Shown piece by piece: positions 17,584 to 28,130 of a stretch of DNA of 36,228 nucleotides (positions within the stretch are counted from its first letter, which is position 1; every line of letters begins with the position of its first letter). Below the pieces are notes generated by a model. That model saw nothing but the letters and a program-made list of their open reading frames with translations. It did not search any database and had not been told where the DNA came from. The position numbers and the translations under genes were made by a program. Source of the DNA: Schizophyllum amplum (taxonomy: Eukaryota > Basidiomycota > Agaricomycetes > Agaricales > Schizophyllaceae); the NCBI GenBank assembly GCA_007026445.1, contig VDMD01000197.1:1-36228 (forward strand). Reading direction: 5' to 3'.

Positions 17584-18357
17584 ATGTCGTTACCGGAAGG
17601 TCTCGCTTTTGGTCCGGACGTACTGGTGAAGTCCTTTGTAAGCCTTCACAAACTAGCGTTGACGCATTTCTAGGCATTCGTAAACGGCTTGCTGTCCGCC
17701 AAAGACGCGGAAATTCAAGCGCTGAAGGCCGAGGCGGTCAGTGCTGGCAATGCAAGCGCGCAGGCTGCGCAAGACGCCGCGAGCTCCCAAAAAGCAATCG
17801 AGGCTCTTCGCGCACACCGCGATAACTTGAAGATTGCGATGAAGGAGACGGGAAAGCAACTTCTCGCTGCTCAGAGTTCCAATCGTCGTACCGTGAGTGT
17901 CTTGAAGGACGTCATCGTGTGTTGGGTGAGCTTTGCAATTTTTTGGTCATCTCGAGACTGACGTATGCAGAGGGACCGCCCGAAGGACCTGCCTCGTTGC
18001 GAGTCATGTAAGGGGGTCGGGTTGGTGAGGGTCTATCCCTGTGATCATATTGTTTGTGGACAACCTAGTTGTCTTGACAGTGATTGCTCGGACTGTCTTC
18101 ACCCTTTGGACTGCCCGAGGCCGGAGTACTGCTCTTGTCATGTATCGTGGGGAGGCTGCCACGCTGTTACGTCGGAGAACGGCAACTCGAAGTGCCAGGC
18201 AGAGGTGACGGGGTACAGGCTACTCAACACGTTCAACGGCAGTGTGGCGCTGGAAGCCGTTGCTTCGGTGAGCTCTGTCTTACAGATAGCGGACGCACAT
18301 GTCGAAAACTTCTTGGAGGGGGGCGGTGATGTATCATCTAGCTGTATGTCTGAATGA
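17584..18357 (+). CDS. small coiled-coil protein with a C-terminal C3HC4 RING finger (copy A)
   Basis: Three exons: 17584-17637, 17674-17892 and 17971-18357; introns 36 and 78 nt (GTAAGC, GTGAGT). Protein about 219 aa. After the short first exon MSLPEGLAFGPDVLVKSF comes a charged, Ala-rich helix (about residues 25-90; SAKDAEIQALKAEAV and AIEALRAHRDNLKIAMKETG) likely to form a coiled coil. The next exon opens with a complete RING pattern: Cys101-x2-Cys104-x10-Cys115-x-His117-x2-Cys120-x4-Cys125-x4-Cys130-x2-Cys133. RING domains usually bind two zinc ions and recruit E2 enzymes, so an E3 ubiquitin-ligase role is likely but not shown. The rest (134-219) is partly Cys-rich, then low complexity. 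Copies B (19.4 kb) and C (22.5 kb) share the Cys spacing. The 36-nt intron is unusually short. Confidence 0.72.
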
Positions 18358-19393
18358 ATGTACGCAAGGACTTGTGCTTGTTTATCATCATGTAATCGTC
18401 GCTGCTGCTTGTGGAGCTTCTGGACTCAGTTCCGCCGCATTTCAGGCGCAAGTACCCTGTTGGATCAGTACGGGCGCTTCGGAGATCTTGTATCAGCCGC
18501 TCAGATGCTGGTGTCGCGGACGTGCTTCGTCGATACTTCTGTCTAACCTTCTTCCCACCATGACGTAAGGTCCCTGGGAGGCAACTGCATTGCAAGTTCT
18601 GGTCTGTCCGTGTATAGCATGGGACGGACTCCATATGGAACGGAGTGTAAGCGATTGTGCATGTCAGCGACGGCGCTCTTTATGCTCGGACCTGCGTACT
18701 TGGCGCGCGTGTGGATCATGCATATTTTGGTGGCGTCCGCTTCGAATGTGCGTTGTAAAGATCTGTGCTTTCGCGTAGGGGTGTCGCGAGCCCGTCGCTG
18801 TCATTAGCTGGCTACGCGCTTTCGTCAAAGTTCCGCATTTACATTTTGCTGACTGGCCATTGCTGATCGTTCTGCTCGTGTACATGGACATTTACGTACG
18901 AACTCGACAGGAGTATGTGCGCTGTTTTCGACAGAGCCACACCGTCCTCGACTAAGGGCAGTTCATTGATTGTTTAGTCTATCAGTATTTCAGGTCATCT
19001 GTTTGATGCCTTCGCAGATCAATTATGGTGCCTGTCAGCTTACGTCTGGCGCAGTGCTTGACGAGCTCATGGTTTCCTTCGTGCAGTCACAATAGCTCGC
19101 GAATGATCTGTGAGTGAGCGTCGTAACTCCTCCGTCGTCCTGTTGGAACTATTGTGGGGTCTTTGTTTCAAACAACATCGTTGACGCTTATGAATGGTCG
19201 GAGTCTATGTGCTCGCCTATCATGCATATGACGCGCCTTAGTGTAATGTATGATTTAGGCAATTCCTTTTCTACTTGGAATCGCTGTCATCGACCACGTT
19301 CATCTGGTGCTTATTTGTGCTTTCGGTCGTTCGTCATATATATACAGGAGAAGGTGTTACCACCTTGGCTACATTTTCCCTGCACTTGTCGAT
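18358..19393. other. spacer between RING copies A and B
   Basis: No supported gene. A short frame from ATG 19006 (LTSGAVLDELMVSFVQSQ, then TAG) weakly recalls the first exon of copy A and might be a relic or a lost 5' exon of copy B; I do not call it. Other frames are short and Cys/Trp-rich by chance. Confidence 0.4.
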
Positions 19394-20018
19394 ATGAGTG
19401 AACAGGGTAGGGGACACCTCTGTAATCGTGGCGGCTACCTCAGTGGGGGTGGAGTACGTCTGTCCTGGTACTGTATCTCTTGTCCTGTGTTGCTCACTTT
19501 TTATGAGTAGGGTGTTACTCCCTCTTACAACAGCCGGGTTAACCAGCTTCACTCTCGAGTCCGCGCTCTTGAGCAGGAACAGAAACTGTTCATCCATTGG
19601 AAACATCGTCTCATTGTGCTGCGCGAGAAGGTGGTCCCTGTGTTGGACGACATTGTTTGTTCTGCCTTCAGGGTTGGAGTTTCTGCTAATTTTTGCTCAG
19701 GTTGCTCGTGCGACTAAGGTGGAGTCATGCGCCTGTGGGAAACTCGGTGTTGGCGTGGCGGAGCCGTGCATGGAGCGCGTCTGCGTTCATTGTGTTCCCC
19801 CGACATGCCCCGCGTGTGGCGTGGCCGTTCTCAGTCGCAATGAGTTGTGTCGCGATCATCGTTTTAAACGCTGTCCTCATCGAGAGTGTCCGAAGGGAGG
19901 AGAAATAGTGTCAGTCAGTGCTAAGCGCATGCCAGAGTTTGATGGTGTTGCGTTCGCTGCTGGATCGAACGCGAGCCTGTTCAGCGAGTTGGCGTTGTTT
20001 CTAAAGGAAGTACGTTGA
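19394..20018 (+). CDS. small coiled-coil protein with a RING-like finger (copy B)
   Basis: Modelled exons 19394-19453, 19511-19654 and 19701-20018; introns 57 nt (GTACGT) and 46 nt (GTTTGT, with TGCTAAT branch). About 173 aa. Exon 2 encodes a predicted coiled coil (NQLHSRVRALEQEQ, then HWKHRLIVLREKVVPVLDDI). Exon 3 gives Cys78-x-Cys80-x10-Cys91-x4-Cys96-x2-Cys99-x4-Cys104-x2-Cys107, the same overall spacing as copies A and C. The fourth RING ligand is Glu93 where A has His and C has Cys, so metal binding or E2 contact may be altered. More Cys/His follow (CRDHRFKRCPHREC). The exon 1 choice is the weakest part: a TAG just before 19511 forces an intron, and the GTACGT donor is the best in phase. 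It precedes the NTase-fold gene by 610 bp. Confidence 0.65.
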
Positions 20019-20627
20019 AGCTAGATGTAATTGTTGACATGATTCTCAATTTATGTGGTGTACGCTTCGAGTCTGTAGGTGGGGGTTTTTTTTTTCGCTC
20101 CGACGGTGTCCTTTTCATTTCTGGAAAGTCCAGGATAGCGTCGGCGCGGAGTGTCGGAACGGGCCGCGTCCCCATTTGGTTTTCTGCATTTGGATTCCGC
20201 ATTGGGTTGTCTACATCGAGAAACCGCGTTCGGTTCACCGGATTCAGTTATCACGTGATATAATTTGCAATCTCGGTTTTGGCAACTGTGGAGTACGGTT
20301 TGTTCCATCGCCTTCCTACTTGTCTGTGACTACGTTGTTGGATGAGGTCGTACTGATGGACGGAAAGAACCTGATTCTGCATATGTGCAGAGCATTGCCT
20401 GATCGCTTGGTAGGCTATGTTTAATGCCAACTGACTCTTCGGAGTCAAATTGCTTCGTTATGCAATACGCCTGTTCAGGTTTTGTTCCTTTTCTAGGGTG
20501 CGGAACGGGTAGTGAAGTCAGGCTCTTATCTTCTTCCCGATATTTAGTCTTGTATGGCCTTTTAAAAAAATATAAATGCATCAGGAACGTCCCAACTTTT
20601 GTCCTTCGTCGTTACGGTTTTCTCGAC
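20019..20627. other. spacer upstream of the NTase-fold gene
   Basis: No gene seen. It contains a poly-T run near 20087, two tandem-like words (GGTTTTCTGCATTTGGATTC region, 20178-20200) and the TATA-like box of the next gene. Confidence 0.45.
20567..20577 (+). promoter_or_regulatory. TATA-like box of the NTase-fold gene
   Basis: AAATATAAATG lies about 50-60 bp before ATG 20628. Sequence seen, role inferred. Confidence 0.4.
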
Positions 20628-21988
20628 ATGCCTCGGATGAGTACGACTGCTGCGCCGTGGACGTTGTAAGCCGTTACATGTACTCGAAGGCAATTGCTAA
20701 TATTTTACATAGGGGCGACCTCCATGACCAACTTTTTTCGTACATGTCGGACGTAGAGCTCGCGCGCATGTCTCTGACTTGCGTAGAGCTGCACGAAGCC
20801 GTCGTTGCGTACTTCGAACGGGCGTACGATCTTACGCGAGCGCTCGAAAAGTACATGCCGGCGGATTTTATCGGTCCGTTTCGGAGTATGCAACACGCAT
20901 CTGGAGCAGTCATCTCCGGCTCCTTCGCGTTGAAGTTCATGGGCCGCCTTAACTTCTCGGAGGGCGATCTGGATCTCTACGTGCCTCACGAAAACGCAGT
21001 CGTCGTCGCAGCATTCCTGGAGTCTCTCGGCTATTCGTACTCACCTCGCTCAGCGCAGGAGAAGAACTTCGAGCTTGCGGCGACTATTCTCCAACCCGCA
21101 CCGCCATCGAACGAAGAGGAAGCCGGTTATAGATCAGGCAGTCCGTACCGGTCGACTATCGACGCATTCACTTTTATGCGCGACGGTGTCAAGGTCCAGA
21201 TCATGACTTGCCGGTACGGCGTCGTCAAGGCTGTACTGGGCTTTCATAGCAGTGCGTTCAGGCATTATATTGTTGGGTCTTGAGTTGATTTGGTGCAGCG
21301 GCGGTCATGAACATCATTACCTGTGACAGTGGATACTCTCTTTACCCGCGCGAGACATTCGAGAACAAGCGGACCCTGGCGTCTTACAGCCCGTCTCTGC
21401 ATGGGATTGCCTTAGCCAAGTACGAGCGCAGGGGATGGCTCATCGTACTTGACCCTGTGCATACGGAGGTCATTAATCCTCGTAAAGAGTTTGGCCGTCT
21501 CTTCCGATACGTTGGAGACGACATGACCAGAGTCGTGACTATTCCCAAAGTGTACGTTTTCTCTTGAAAAAGGAACCGTTGAAAAATCAACTGATTATTC
21601 GTCAGAGTGCCTTGTGGAAAGAGTCACGATGCGGTCAAGTGGAACTCGTGGAACTTGACTTATCGTCACCATCAGGATCGCACGACTGGTGTCTCCATTC
21701 GGCAGGCATCCTTCACCAGTGAGCCGCTTGGCGATCAGTCATTCGAGGACAACCATCCCGGCAGTGGGCGTTACGTGTTCGCCTTCCATCATATGAAGAA
21801 CATGTATCGCAAGGCGGTGACGCGACTGAAAAAGAATGGTTCGCAGCCGTACGTGATGATCTACATGTATATTGTTGTGCTCTTAACGTCGAACTAGGTG
21901 GCGTCGTTCCTTTGCGGAGTTGGCCGCGAAAGAGACTTGCGATCGAATGATGCCTATTTTTTACGAGTCGGCGTTGTTACTTGATTGA
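20628..21988 (+). CDS. F-box-like and nucleotidyltransferase-fold protein (copy 1)
   Basis: Five exons: 20628-20665, 20713-21251, 21299-21551, 21606-21848 and 21898-21988; introns 47-54 nt with donors GTAAGC, GTGCGT, GTACGT and GTACGT. Protein 387 aa. An F-box-like helix pair is at residues 15-50 (QLFSYMSDVELARMSLTC). The core has the nucleotidyltransferase signature: Gly82-Ser83 in VISGSFALKF, 14 residues, then Asp98-x-Asp100 in DLDLYV, followed by a helix (AAFLESLGY). The usual third acid on a later strand is Gln175 (KVQIMT). FHSTAVMNIIT and YPRETF follow. NTase-fold proteins transfer nucleotides or are inactive relatives; which applies is unknown. The inverted paralogue at 29.1-30.5 kb shares layout and intron positions. 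As I recall, such proteins are abundant in Agaricomycetes, with no role assigned. The gene is intact. Confidence 0.82.
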
Positions 21989-22218
21989 TACGCGTTGATG
22001 TATGGTTGGTGTAACGCATCTTACTTGCTTGCATCCACGTGTATTTGTCGTGCATGCAAAACGTCTACCACATTCGGCCCTCTGTATACCATCTGATGGG
22101 CCCGAACAGTTATATATAACTGATTTCCCGGACCGCGAAGTACATGTGAGCTCGATGCTGAAGACCGTGCGTTGAAGCGGTTGGCTCTCCTGACGATTCA
22201 CGGGTCAGTAATTCGCTG

Positions 22219-22968
22219 GTGATGCCGAAGTAGCCGCATTTCGCGCTCAACTTTGAGACTCAAATTCTTTGCTTCAGACTGAGTCCGTCCTGATATCGCA
22301 AGGTCGCCATCTCATGTCGTATTTGCTGGGGCAAAATGGTCGCTTGTATGTGGAGTGGCGGGGTCTGTCTTGGTAGTTTTATTGTCAGGATGCGGCACTC
22401 TCTCGTGTCCGCCGCAGCGGTGAGTCCTTGCAAGATAGTATCAGCTCGCTGTACTCTCACATCAGGCCAATAACGCGTCACAATAATGTTCACGGTGTCC
22501 TTGTCTTGCAGGCACCGGTTCCAAACAACTCGTGAAAGGGCAGTTTGCAGGTGTGGACTACCTCATACGGGACTCGCTCAGCCCTGCGGGTGTCCTATCT
22601 GCGATAAGTGCCTTCCTCACGTGTGCTGCGAGTGTCACACGGATGCGTCTTATGGTGTGCGCTCGCCAAATGTCTGTAGAGGTCAACTCTTTTCGCCCTG
22701 TTCATGATGTAGTGACTGTCCGGACGTTCATTCTACATTGCCGAGAGGCTTTGAGCCCGCTGAGTTGGAGGACGTGGAGGATGTCCATCGACCCGTCGTG
22801 TCTAGCGTTTATTTGGTTGATAGTGACGCACGACGGATCAGTTGTAGAATGGGCGGGCTGTGGAACGCGCTGGATAGAGGTAGACTTTGTAGAGAGTGGC
22901 ATGCAATGTACTGGATTCCTGATTATCCTTCAGTGGAGTCGGTGATATGGTGCCGTATCAATCCATGA
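22219..22968 (+). pseudogene. coiled-coil RING gene, broken (copy C)
   Basis: A coil segment at about 22219-22375 reads GDAEVAAFRAQL, then TGA at 22254-22256, then DSNSLLQTES; it matches copy A (KDAEIQALKAEA). An intron with GTGAGT donor at about 22421 and acceptor TTGCAG (ends 22511) leads into the RING exon, CRC...CLPHVCCEC. Its Cys spacing (x1, x10, x4, x2, x4, x2) is identical to copy B, with Cys in place of His at ligand 4 (C-G-C). A second TGA at 22705-22707 interrupts SPC-S-(stop)-CSDCPD. The frame then stays open to 22968 with acidic and Trp-rich sequence (EPAELEDVEDVHRPVV; RLCREWHAMYWIPDY). Both stops could come from CGA. The 5' exon is not identified. Confidence 0.6.
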
Positions 22969-23178
22969 CTACCATGTTTTGGCCGGTCTATTTGTTACGG
23001 CCTAAAAGTAGTGCTTTTCGTCAGTGGTAGTCTCATCTCATAACAATGCGGGAATGAGTATACAATGGCATTCGCTGGTGTCGCTCGGCGTGACGAGTCT
23101 GTGACGTGACTTGTTTTGATGTTGATGTAAGGGGGTCTTTCGTTGGATCTGCATTTCTGCTGTCACTCTGTTTCTATC

Positions 23179-23521
23179 ATGTCGTCTGTATACCGGAAGG
23201 ATGCGAAGGGCATCTATAAGATATCTGCAGGAAGTGCGGTTGGCGTCCTTTGAACACAAGTCCGCTCATTAATTTTTTTTCTCAGCTAGACCTCCGCGCA
23301 AATTTCAAGGTTTGGGCACGTCGGCCCGACCAATAAACGTCAAATCTGCTGGAGAGGAACTCACAGAGGACGTACGGCTGCAGCGGGAAATTGACAATCG
23401 GGAGCTGCAAATCGACATGCAGAAGAGGGAGCTCGCTAAATTGCGCCGACTGAACGCCAAATTGAGTCGCGATGTGCGGGATTTTAAGAAGGGGAAGTCA
23501 GTCCATCGTCGCATTGCTTGA
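23179..23521 (+). CDS. small coiled-coil protein, possibly truncated
   Basis: Two exons: 23179-23233 and 23286-23521, intron 52 nt (GTGCGG...TTTTTCTCAG). About 96 aa. Exon 1 reads MSSVYRKDAKGIYKISAG. Exon 2 is a basic stretch (TRPPRKFQG) and then a strong heptad-like helix (VRLQREIDNRELQIDMQKRE and LAKLRRLNAKLSRDVRDF). No RING follows in frame. Just past the TGA the frame reads EKWDGA up to a canonical donor (GTAAGTG, 23540; acceptor ends 23587), and the next exon continues in phase ELLMYAAHLQPASVVF. So the TGA is probably a premature stop from CGA, and the original protein was longer. Same position class as the coil-RING genes nearby; could be a decayed member. Confidence 0.55.
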
Positions 23522-24145
23522 GAGAAGTGGGATGGAGCAGTAAGTGCATATTATGACAACGTTCACATTGACTGACCGTTGTGGTAGGAGCTGCTGATGT
23601 ACGCGGCGCACCTGCAGCCGGCGAGCGTTGTCTTTTATGTCAAGGAGTTTTTTTTTCATTTTTACACCTTGCATCTATATGTGTAGTTTCTGTACATGGA
23701 CACAGGTGTTGACATGCAGTCTACGAGCGCGAGATCTAGAAAGTTCCCAGTCCTTTGAAGCGCGGCCGTCCGTGCGTGAGTGTCGTGGCCACATGTTTCG
23801 CCTTCGGATACGGGTGAATGTTCGCGTCCCTCTTCACCCGAGCGGAATGTTGAGCGGAGTGGTGGCGTTAGTTTGTGGACGAATCTTTGCTCGTGATGTT
23901 CAAATCACAAATCTGTAATTCAGTCTTTTTCCAATCACTGCGAATCAACCCTTTTTAAGCATTTGATGTGATTGTGATCCATCGGAGTATAATTAAAGTC
24001 GGTGCCTTGTTTTTGTTTACTTTCGCTGTCGGTTCATGAATGGCGCTCGCGGGGAACCGACTACGAGTTCGCTGTCCCGACGCTTTTTATGTACGTTCAT
24101 TCGGAGTGGTACTCCGTGCTCCATGTGTGTGTGCTGTACTTATCT
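23522..24145. other. decayed continuation and spacer
   Basis: Begins with the post-stop coding-like exon piece (to about 23640) described for the upstream coiled-coil gene. From there to 24145 I find no exon that can be joined with confidence. Confidence 0.4.
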
Positions 24146-24540
24146 CTTGCAGTAAATTCGAGATGAGTGCTACTCGGTCAGGTTGCACTTGCAAGTAAGG
24201 AAATGACGCTTCGAACCATGCCGGAGTTGACGATTGTCTTCCCGACGTCGGGGCTGCGGTATTCCTGCATGACAGTTTATGGACGCTGACGGTGGACGGA
24301 TCACGAATTGCTGTCCTGACGGAGGTGCCGATGGCCAACTTCTTCCGAAAACGGGGCTCCTTTGCAGGTGAGCGATAATTCATTACCGCCCTCGCGTGCG
24401 TTCATTTCGGGCAGGTTTGTCCGTTCTGGGGCCTTTTCTTCCCACTGGACGAAGGCGGAAGGATTTTATCTCTTCAAGGAACTCCTCCCGATGACCACTG
24501 CGGGTACCTGCAGTGTACCTGTGTGCGGATTACGAGTGGA
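24146..24540 (+). pseudogene. unrecognised coding-like segment
   Basis: After a possible acceptor (TCTCTTGCAG, about 24151) one frame reads KFEMSATRSGCTCK, TAA, then GNDASNHAGVDDCLPDVG, VFLHDSLWTLTVDGSRIAVL and TEVPMANFFRKRGSFA, up to a good donor (GTGAGC, about 24366) and a 47-nt intron-like stretch ending GGGCAG. Composition is protein-like but no family is recognised. The stop could be real, or GTAAGG at this point could be a donor. It may be linked to the coil gene upstream. Confidence 0.3.
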
Positions 24541-25164
24541 CGTTATCGCACAGAATTTGCGCAGTACGCTGTCTACTGCTAGGCTGGTGGACCAGCCCTT
24601 TCTGTGTTGCTGGCCAAGACATGACAAATGGCTCGCGAGCTGTGATATCAAGCTGGCCACGCGAGTTTATTTATTGCAGGTGTGGAGGGTTCCCCCCCTG
24701 CGCGTATTACAGCAGATGCCATTTCCTGATATGGTGTTGGCTGGTGTTGGTGGAGCACGCGTCATTTTGAGTTTGCTCCCGTATCAAAAACGTGCCTTGC
24801 CTCGTGCTGTACTACTTCATCGGGACAAATGCCTTGCTGTTTCATTGCCAAACTCGGAAGCGCTTCTCTTGTTTGTTGCCGTTGCGCGTTTGTCAACAAG
24901 TTTGTGCTGTTGATTGGGTTCAGAATAGCATTGGGTGCTGTCAACGAAATGTACCCTGGATTTGTGCCGAGTGGGAATGGAGTCCATCCGTTTGTCTCGG
25001 ACATCCGCTGATGTTTGCTCCTGTGTACATGTGCGGTGGATGATGAATGTCTTTGCCCTTAATTCATACCATCCTTCCGATTCCACGAGCCAAGATATCG
25101 CTGCTCTACGTGAGTGAGTCACTTGGATTGCCTACATTGCGCTTTACATGCGCTTCAGGGTCTC
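24541..25164. other. unresolved spacer before the first F-box gene
   Basis: Several competing open frames with no motif. Near the end, GTGAGTGAG (25108) to GCGCTTCAG (25157) looks like a genuine intron. It would sit in the 5' leader of the F-box gene, or join a short exon from ATG 25046 in phase to it. Confidence 0.4.
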
Positions 25165-26349
25165 ATGGATCGCTCAAGGTTACCCCTAGAGCTCCAGCAT
25201 ACGATAGCCGGCTTTAGCGATCGCCGCACTCTAGCTGCCTTGCTCAGAACATCGCGTTCATTGCGTTACGTGGTCGAGCCACTGTTCTTCATGGAAATCG
25301 CCATCCGCAGTCCAGCTCATGTAGCTGCGCTCGCACAGCGACCATCCCTTGCAGCCCGAGTGGTCGTCCTGACTGTTGTGCTTGACCACGCCCCTATTGG
25401 TTTGCCACCAATGCCTTCCGTTCGTGATGTTAGGTGGAGTTCAGTGCTTGAAGAACCTGTTCGTCGCATGTCGGCCACGGAAGCGGGTGCTTTCTTCCTT
25501 CACTTCCCTGCTCTGCAGCGACTTCACATCAGCCTCGACTTCGCCTCCGTCGCCGAAATGGATCGCGCTCTCTACGCAGTAGCTCCTCGCCTGCGTACCT
25601 TCACTGTATCTTTTCCATCCGGATCTCCAATGGGTCGTATCCACGGCGCGGTGTCCTTATTCTGTTGCCTGCGCGAACTGCGTTTCGAGGAGGGCCACTA
25701 CTTCGATATCGGTGCCTTCATGACGGATTGTGTGCGGACTCAGGCGCAGTACGTGGATGTCATTCATATGCCACGTTTCTGCACTTGGTCGTCCTTGCAC
25801 GCGACTCTGTGTACTGTTGCCCCTCGACTTCGAGTCTTGGAATTGGTGTCGTTCGTTGATATTGAACGACTCGGTAAGCAAGCGTCCATCTGATTCGCGA
25901 GTATCTGTCGGTCTTAACTTCACGCAGATCTTCGACCTGGGCCGAGTCTCCCTTGCTTATCGACGGTCATGTTCGAGGTCCACAAGCCAAACGATTGCCA
26001 TCACACCGAGTGGCGCTTCATGCGGTCTATTATGAAGTACTTGGATGCTAGGTGTCCAGCGCCAGCTCTGACGACTGTCAGAGTAACTGTGTTCGCTCGG
26101 AAGGTCTTGCCTAGCATGTTGACAGGCGACTATAGTACTGTTTCATTGGGCCAGGATAGTGGTCCGATGGACTTTAGTTTGGCCGAATGGTTGCACGACG
26201 TCGTCGGCGACGTGCGACGGTTGGAGATCGTTGTGTATTGCTCATCTTCCTCTGAGGATAGTCCAGTGTACGATTTACGCGCCGCTGTACGTTCTCAGCT
26301 GCACATCCTCGGCGACGACCGTCTGTCAGTAAATATTATTGCTACGTAG
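25165..26349 (+). CDS. F-box/LRR-like protein (paralogue 1)
   Basis: Two exons, 25165-25873 and 25928-26349, with a 54-nt intron (GTAAGC...CACGCAG), 376 aa. The N-terminal F-box-like segment is LPLELQHTIAGFSDRRTL, then LLRTSRSLRYVVEPLFF, the place where Skp1 binds in SCF ubiquitin ligases. The rest is irregular Leu-rich repeats (FPALQRLHISLDF; LRVLELVSFVDIERL) that normally hold the substrate. The start is the first Met before the F-box; an upstream intron in the leader could add about 21 residues (ATG 25046). It is followed on the same strand by a paralogue at 26.6 kb with the same two-part layout and an intron at the matching place, and a third at 31.1 kb. Substrate unknown. No damage. Confidence 0.75.
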
Positions 26350-26645
26350 ACAGCTCTGACTCGTTATCCTTATTATATTAACTGTCGAATATGAGTACCT
26401 GTGGCCCTCTTTTTCCTTTGCGTTGGAGATTGCTTTGAAGGAGCGGTAGGTATTGGGTCTCGCGGTGGTCTTGACAGCTCCTACGATTGCCACGTGTCTG
26501 CTGTCTGTTTGATTTTATTTGTTCCCCCCCTATACATATTCGTGATCGGATTCTTCTCGTACTTCCTTGTCGTCCACACATTTCGCGTTCGACTCAGGAC
26601 AGAAGTCTACGTGTTTGGCAACGGCGAAGCACCGACTTCCTCAAA
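26350..26645. other. short spacer between F-box paralogues
   Basis: Nothing recognised apart from promoter-type T-rich sequence. Confidence 0.5.
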
Positions 26646-27912
26646 ATGTCACTGCATTCTTGTTATTTCGAGTACGCGCTGACGCTTTTACCCCCTGTTC
26701 GTTCCCTCCTACTGATAAAGATGTTGTAGCAGACTCTCCGTTGAGTTGCTGGAAATTATTCTCGCGCATAGCAGTTGCGCATCAGCCAAGGCTTTGATGG
26801 TGACATGCAAGTATCTTCGCGACGTGTGTCTCCGTCGATTGTACGACCACGTATGGTTGCGGTACGACACCATCGATCATATTCTCGACAGACCCCATCT
26901 CGCCGACCTAGTTCGCAGCCTCGATGTCGTCCTCGACGTCGTTCCGCTGCGGCTACCTCGATTTCGCAGTGCACGGTCTTTAACGTGGCGACCTACAGGG
27001 CGTGCAAGCGTGGTGGCTATGAGTGGCTCAGAAGTCGGCAGGCTGTTGGAAGGTTGTCCTGCACTTCAGTCGGTGACGATGAACATCGATTTCGGTACTT
27101 GGGGAGACGTGGACAACGCATTGGCCTGTATGCCGCGCAAACTGCGTTCGTTCACATTTGGGTTTTCACAAAACACGCCTCGCGGGCCAATGTACCTCCC
27201 GTCGCTGTACGACTTGCGCGCGCGGCAATTATTATTTTCCGCCGGACCTTCATTCGACGTCGGGAAATTGACTACGATCTACGCCGCTGGTACCAACAAG
27301 GGTACCGTACTACTCCGCACTCCTCCAGGCTGCATTTGGAGTTCCTTTCGTGATGCAATTAGCGTGCTTCAGCAGCAGCTTGTTGTTGTCCACGTTGGTT
27401 TCATGACATGCACTGCTTCAGGTATGTGGCCTGTTACGAATTTCCGTTGTTGTCGCTCATGCTATAAGCCAGATGCATTCAATGCCATTCGACTAAATAA
27501 ATTGACTACGGTTGTCATCGACGTCCGCGCTCGGGTGGGTAGGACTTGGTTTTTTGTAGGACATTTTTTGACTCGCTTTCGGACGCTGTGTATCTCTCCT
27601 GCCTTGCAATTTGTGTGTGTTCGCATACCTGTCACCCGCATTTATCCTGGTCTCTTCACATCGGCCTTCATACACGCGGGTCAGCATCTTCTACCTACTT
27701 TGTTTGGTGTTCCTATGGAGGAGTGCGATAATGGAGGTTGGGACGAATGGATTTCCGTTCTAGTTGACGGCAAGATCCAAGTAATTATCAAGTTTGTTTG
27801 TTCGTTTGCGTTGCTAGACGACGACGATATGTACAAATTGCGTATTGGTGTGCAGTTGTGCTTAGAACAAGCGCCGTCGGACTACGTATCTGTCGAATAC
27901 GTCCGTTCTTGA
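26646..27912 (+). CDS. F-box/LRR-like protein (paralogue 2)
   Basis: Three exons: 26646-26671, 26730-27421 and 27473-27912; introns 58 nt (GTACGC...GTTGTAG) and 51 nt (GTATGT...GCCAG). About 385 aa. The first exon gives MSLHSCYFD, joined in phase to the F-box RLSVELLEIILAHSS and ALMVTCKYLRDVCLRRLYD. The LRR-like part matches paralogue 1: SGSEVGRLLEGCPALQSVTM, LRSFTFGFS, CIWSSFRDAISVL (compare CTWSSLHATLCTV). The second intron is a multiple of three with no stop, so a retained-intron form would add 17 residues; the conserved intron position argues for splicing. Tandem duplicate; an adaptor role in an SCF complex is inferred. Confidence 0.72.
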
Positions 27913-28061
27913 TGTATTACAAGCTTACAAGTTTATTGATGTTATAGACCTTCTCTCTTTTCGGACTCCCTGTCTGACGACGTTTCATTTTTTCAATACG
28001 ACAGCCTGAGATAAGGTCTGTGCGTCTTGGGTTGTCCATGAAAGCGCAGCGCTTACAAAGT

Positions 28062-28130
28062 GTGCATTTCCAGTCCTATACGCTATGACGCTAGCCCTAT
28101 GTCTCGCGGTATTCAAGCGGGTCCAAGCAG
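28062..28130 (+). repeat. diverged direct repeat (copy 1), partner at 30819
   Basis: Begins GTGCATTTCCAGTCCTATAC and matches 30819-30887 over about 69 bp with roughly one mismatch in six. Weaker similarity resumes at about 28296-28345 against 30905-30950. The partner lies just upstream of F-box paralogue 3, so this looks like the orphan promoter region of a lost or rearranged paralogue. Confidence 0.7.

Noticed and set aside
18269..18286. 18-nt intron (GTGAGC...TTACAG) in RING copy A
   Set aside because: Too short to splice; frame stays open without it.
22254..23521. Recoded TGA (selenocysteine or Trp)
   Set aside because: Intact neighbouring genes use TGA as stop (DOT1-like, formamidase), and each case is explained by CGA decay.
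24362..24913. 183-codon open frame on plus
   Set aside because: Begins inside an intron-like stretch; hydrophobic, Cys/Leu-rich but without motif; frame disagrees with nearby splice signals.
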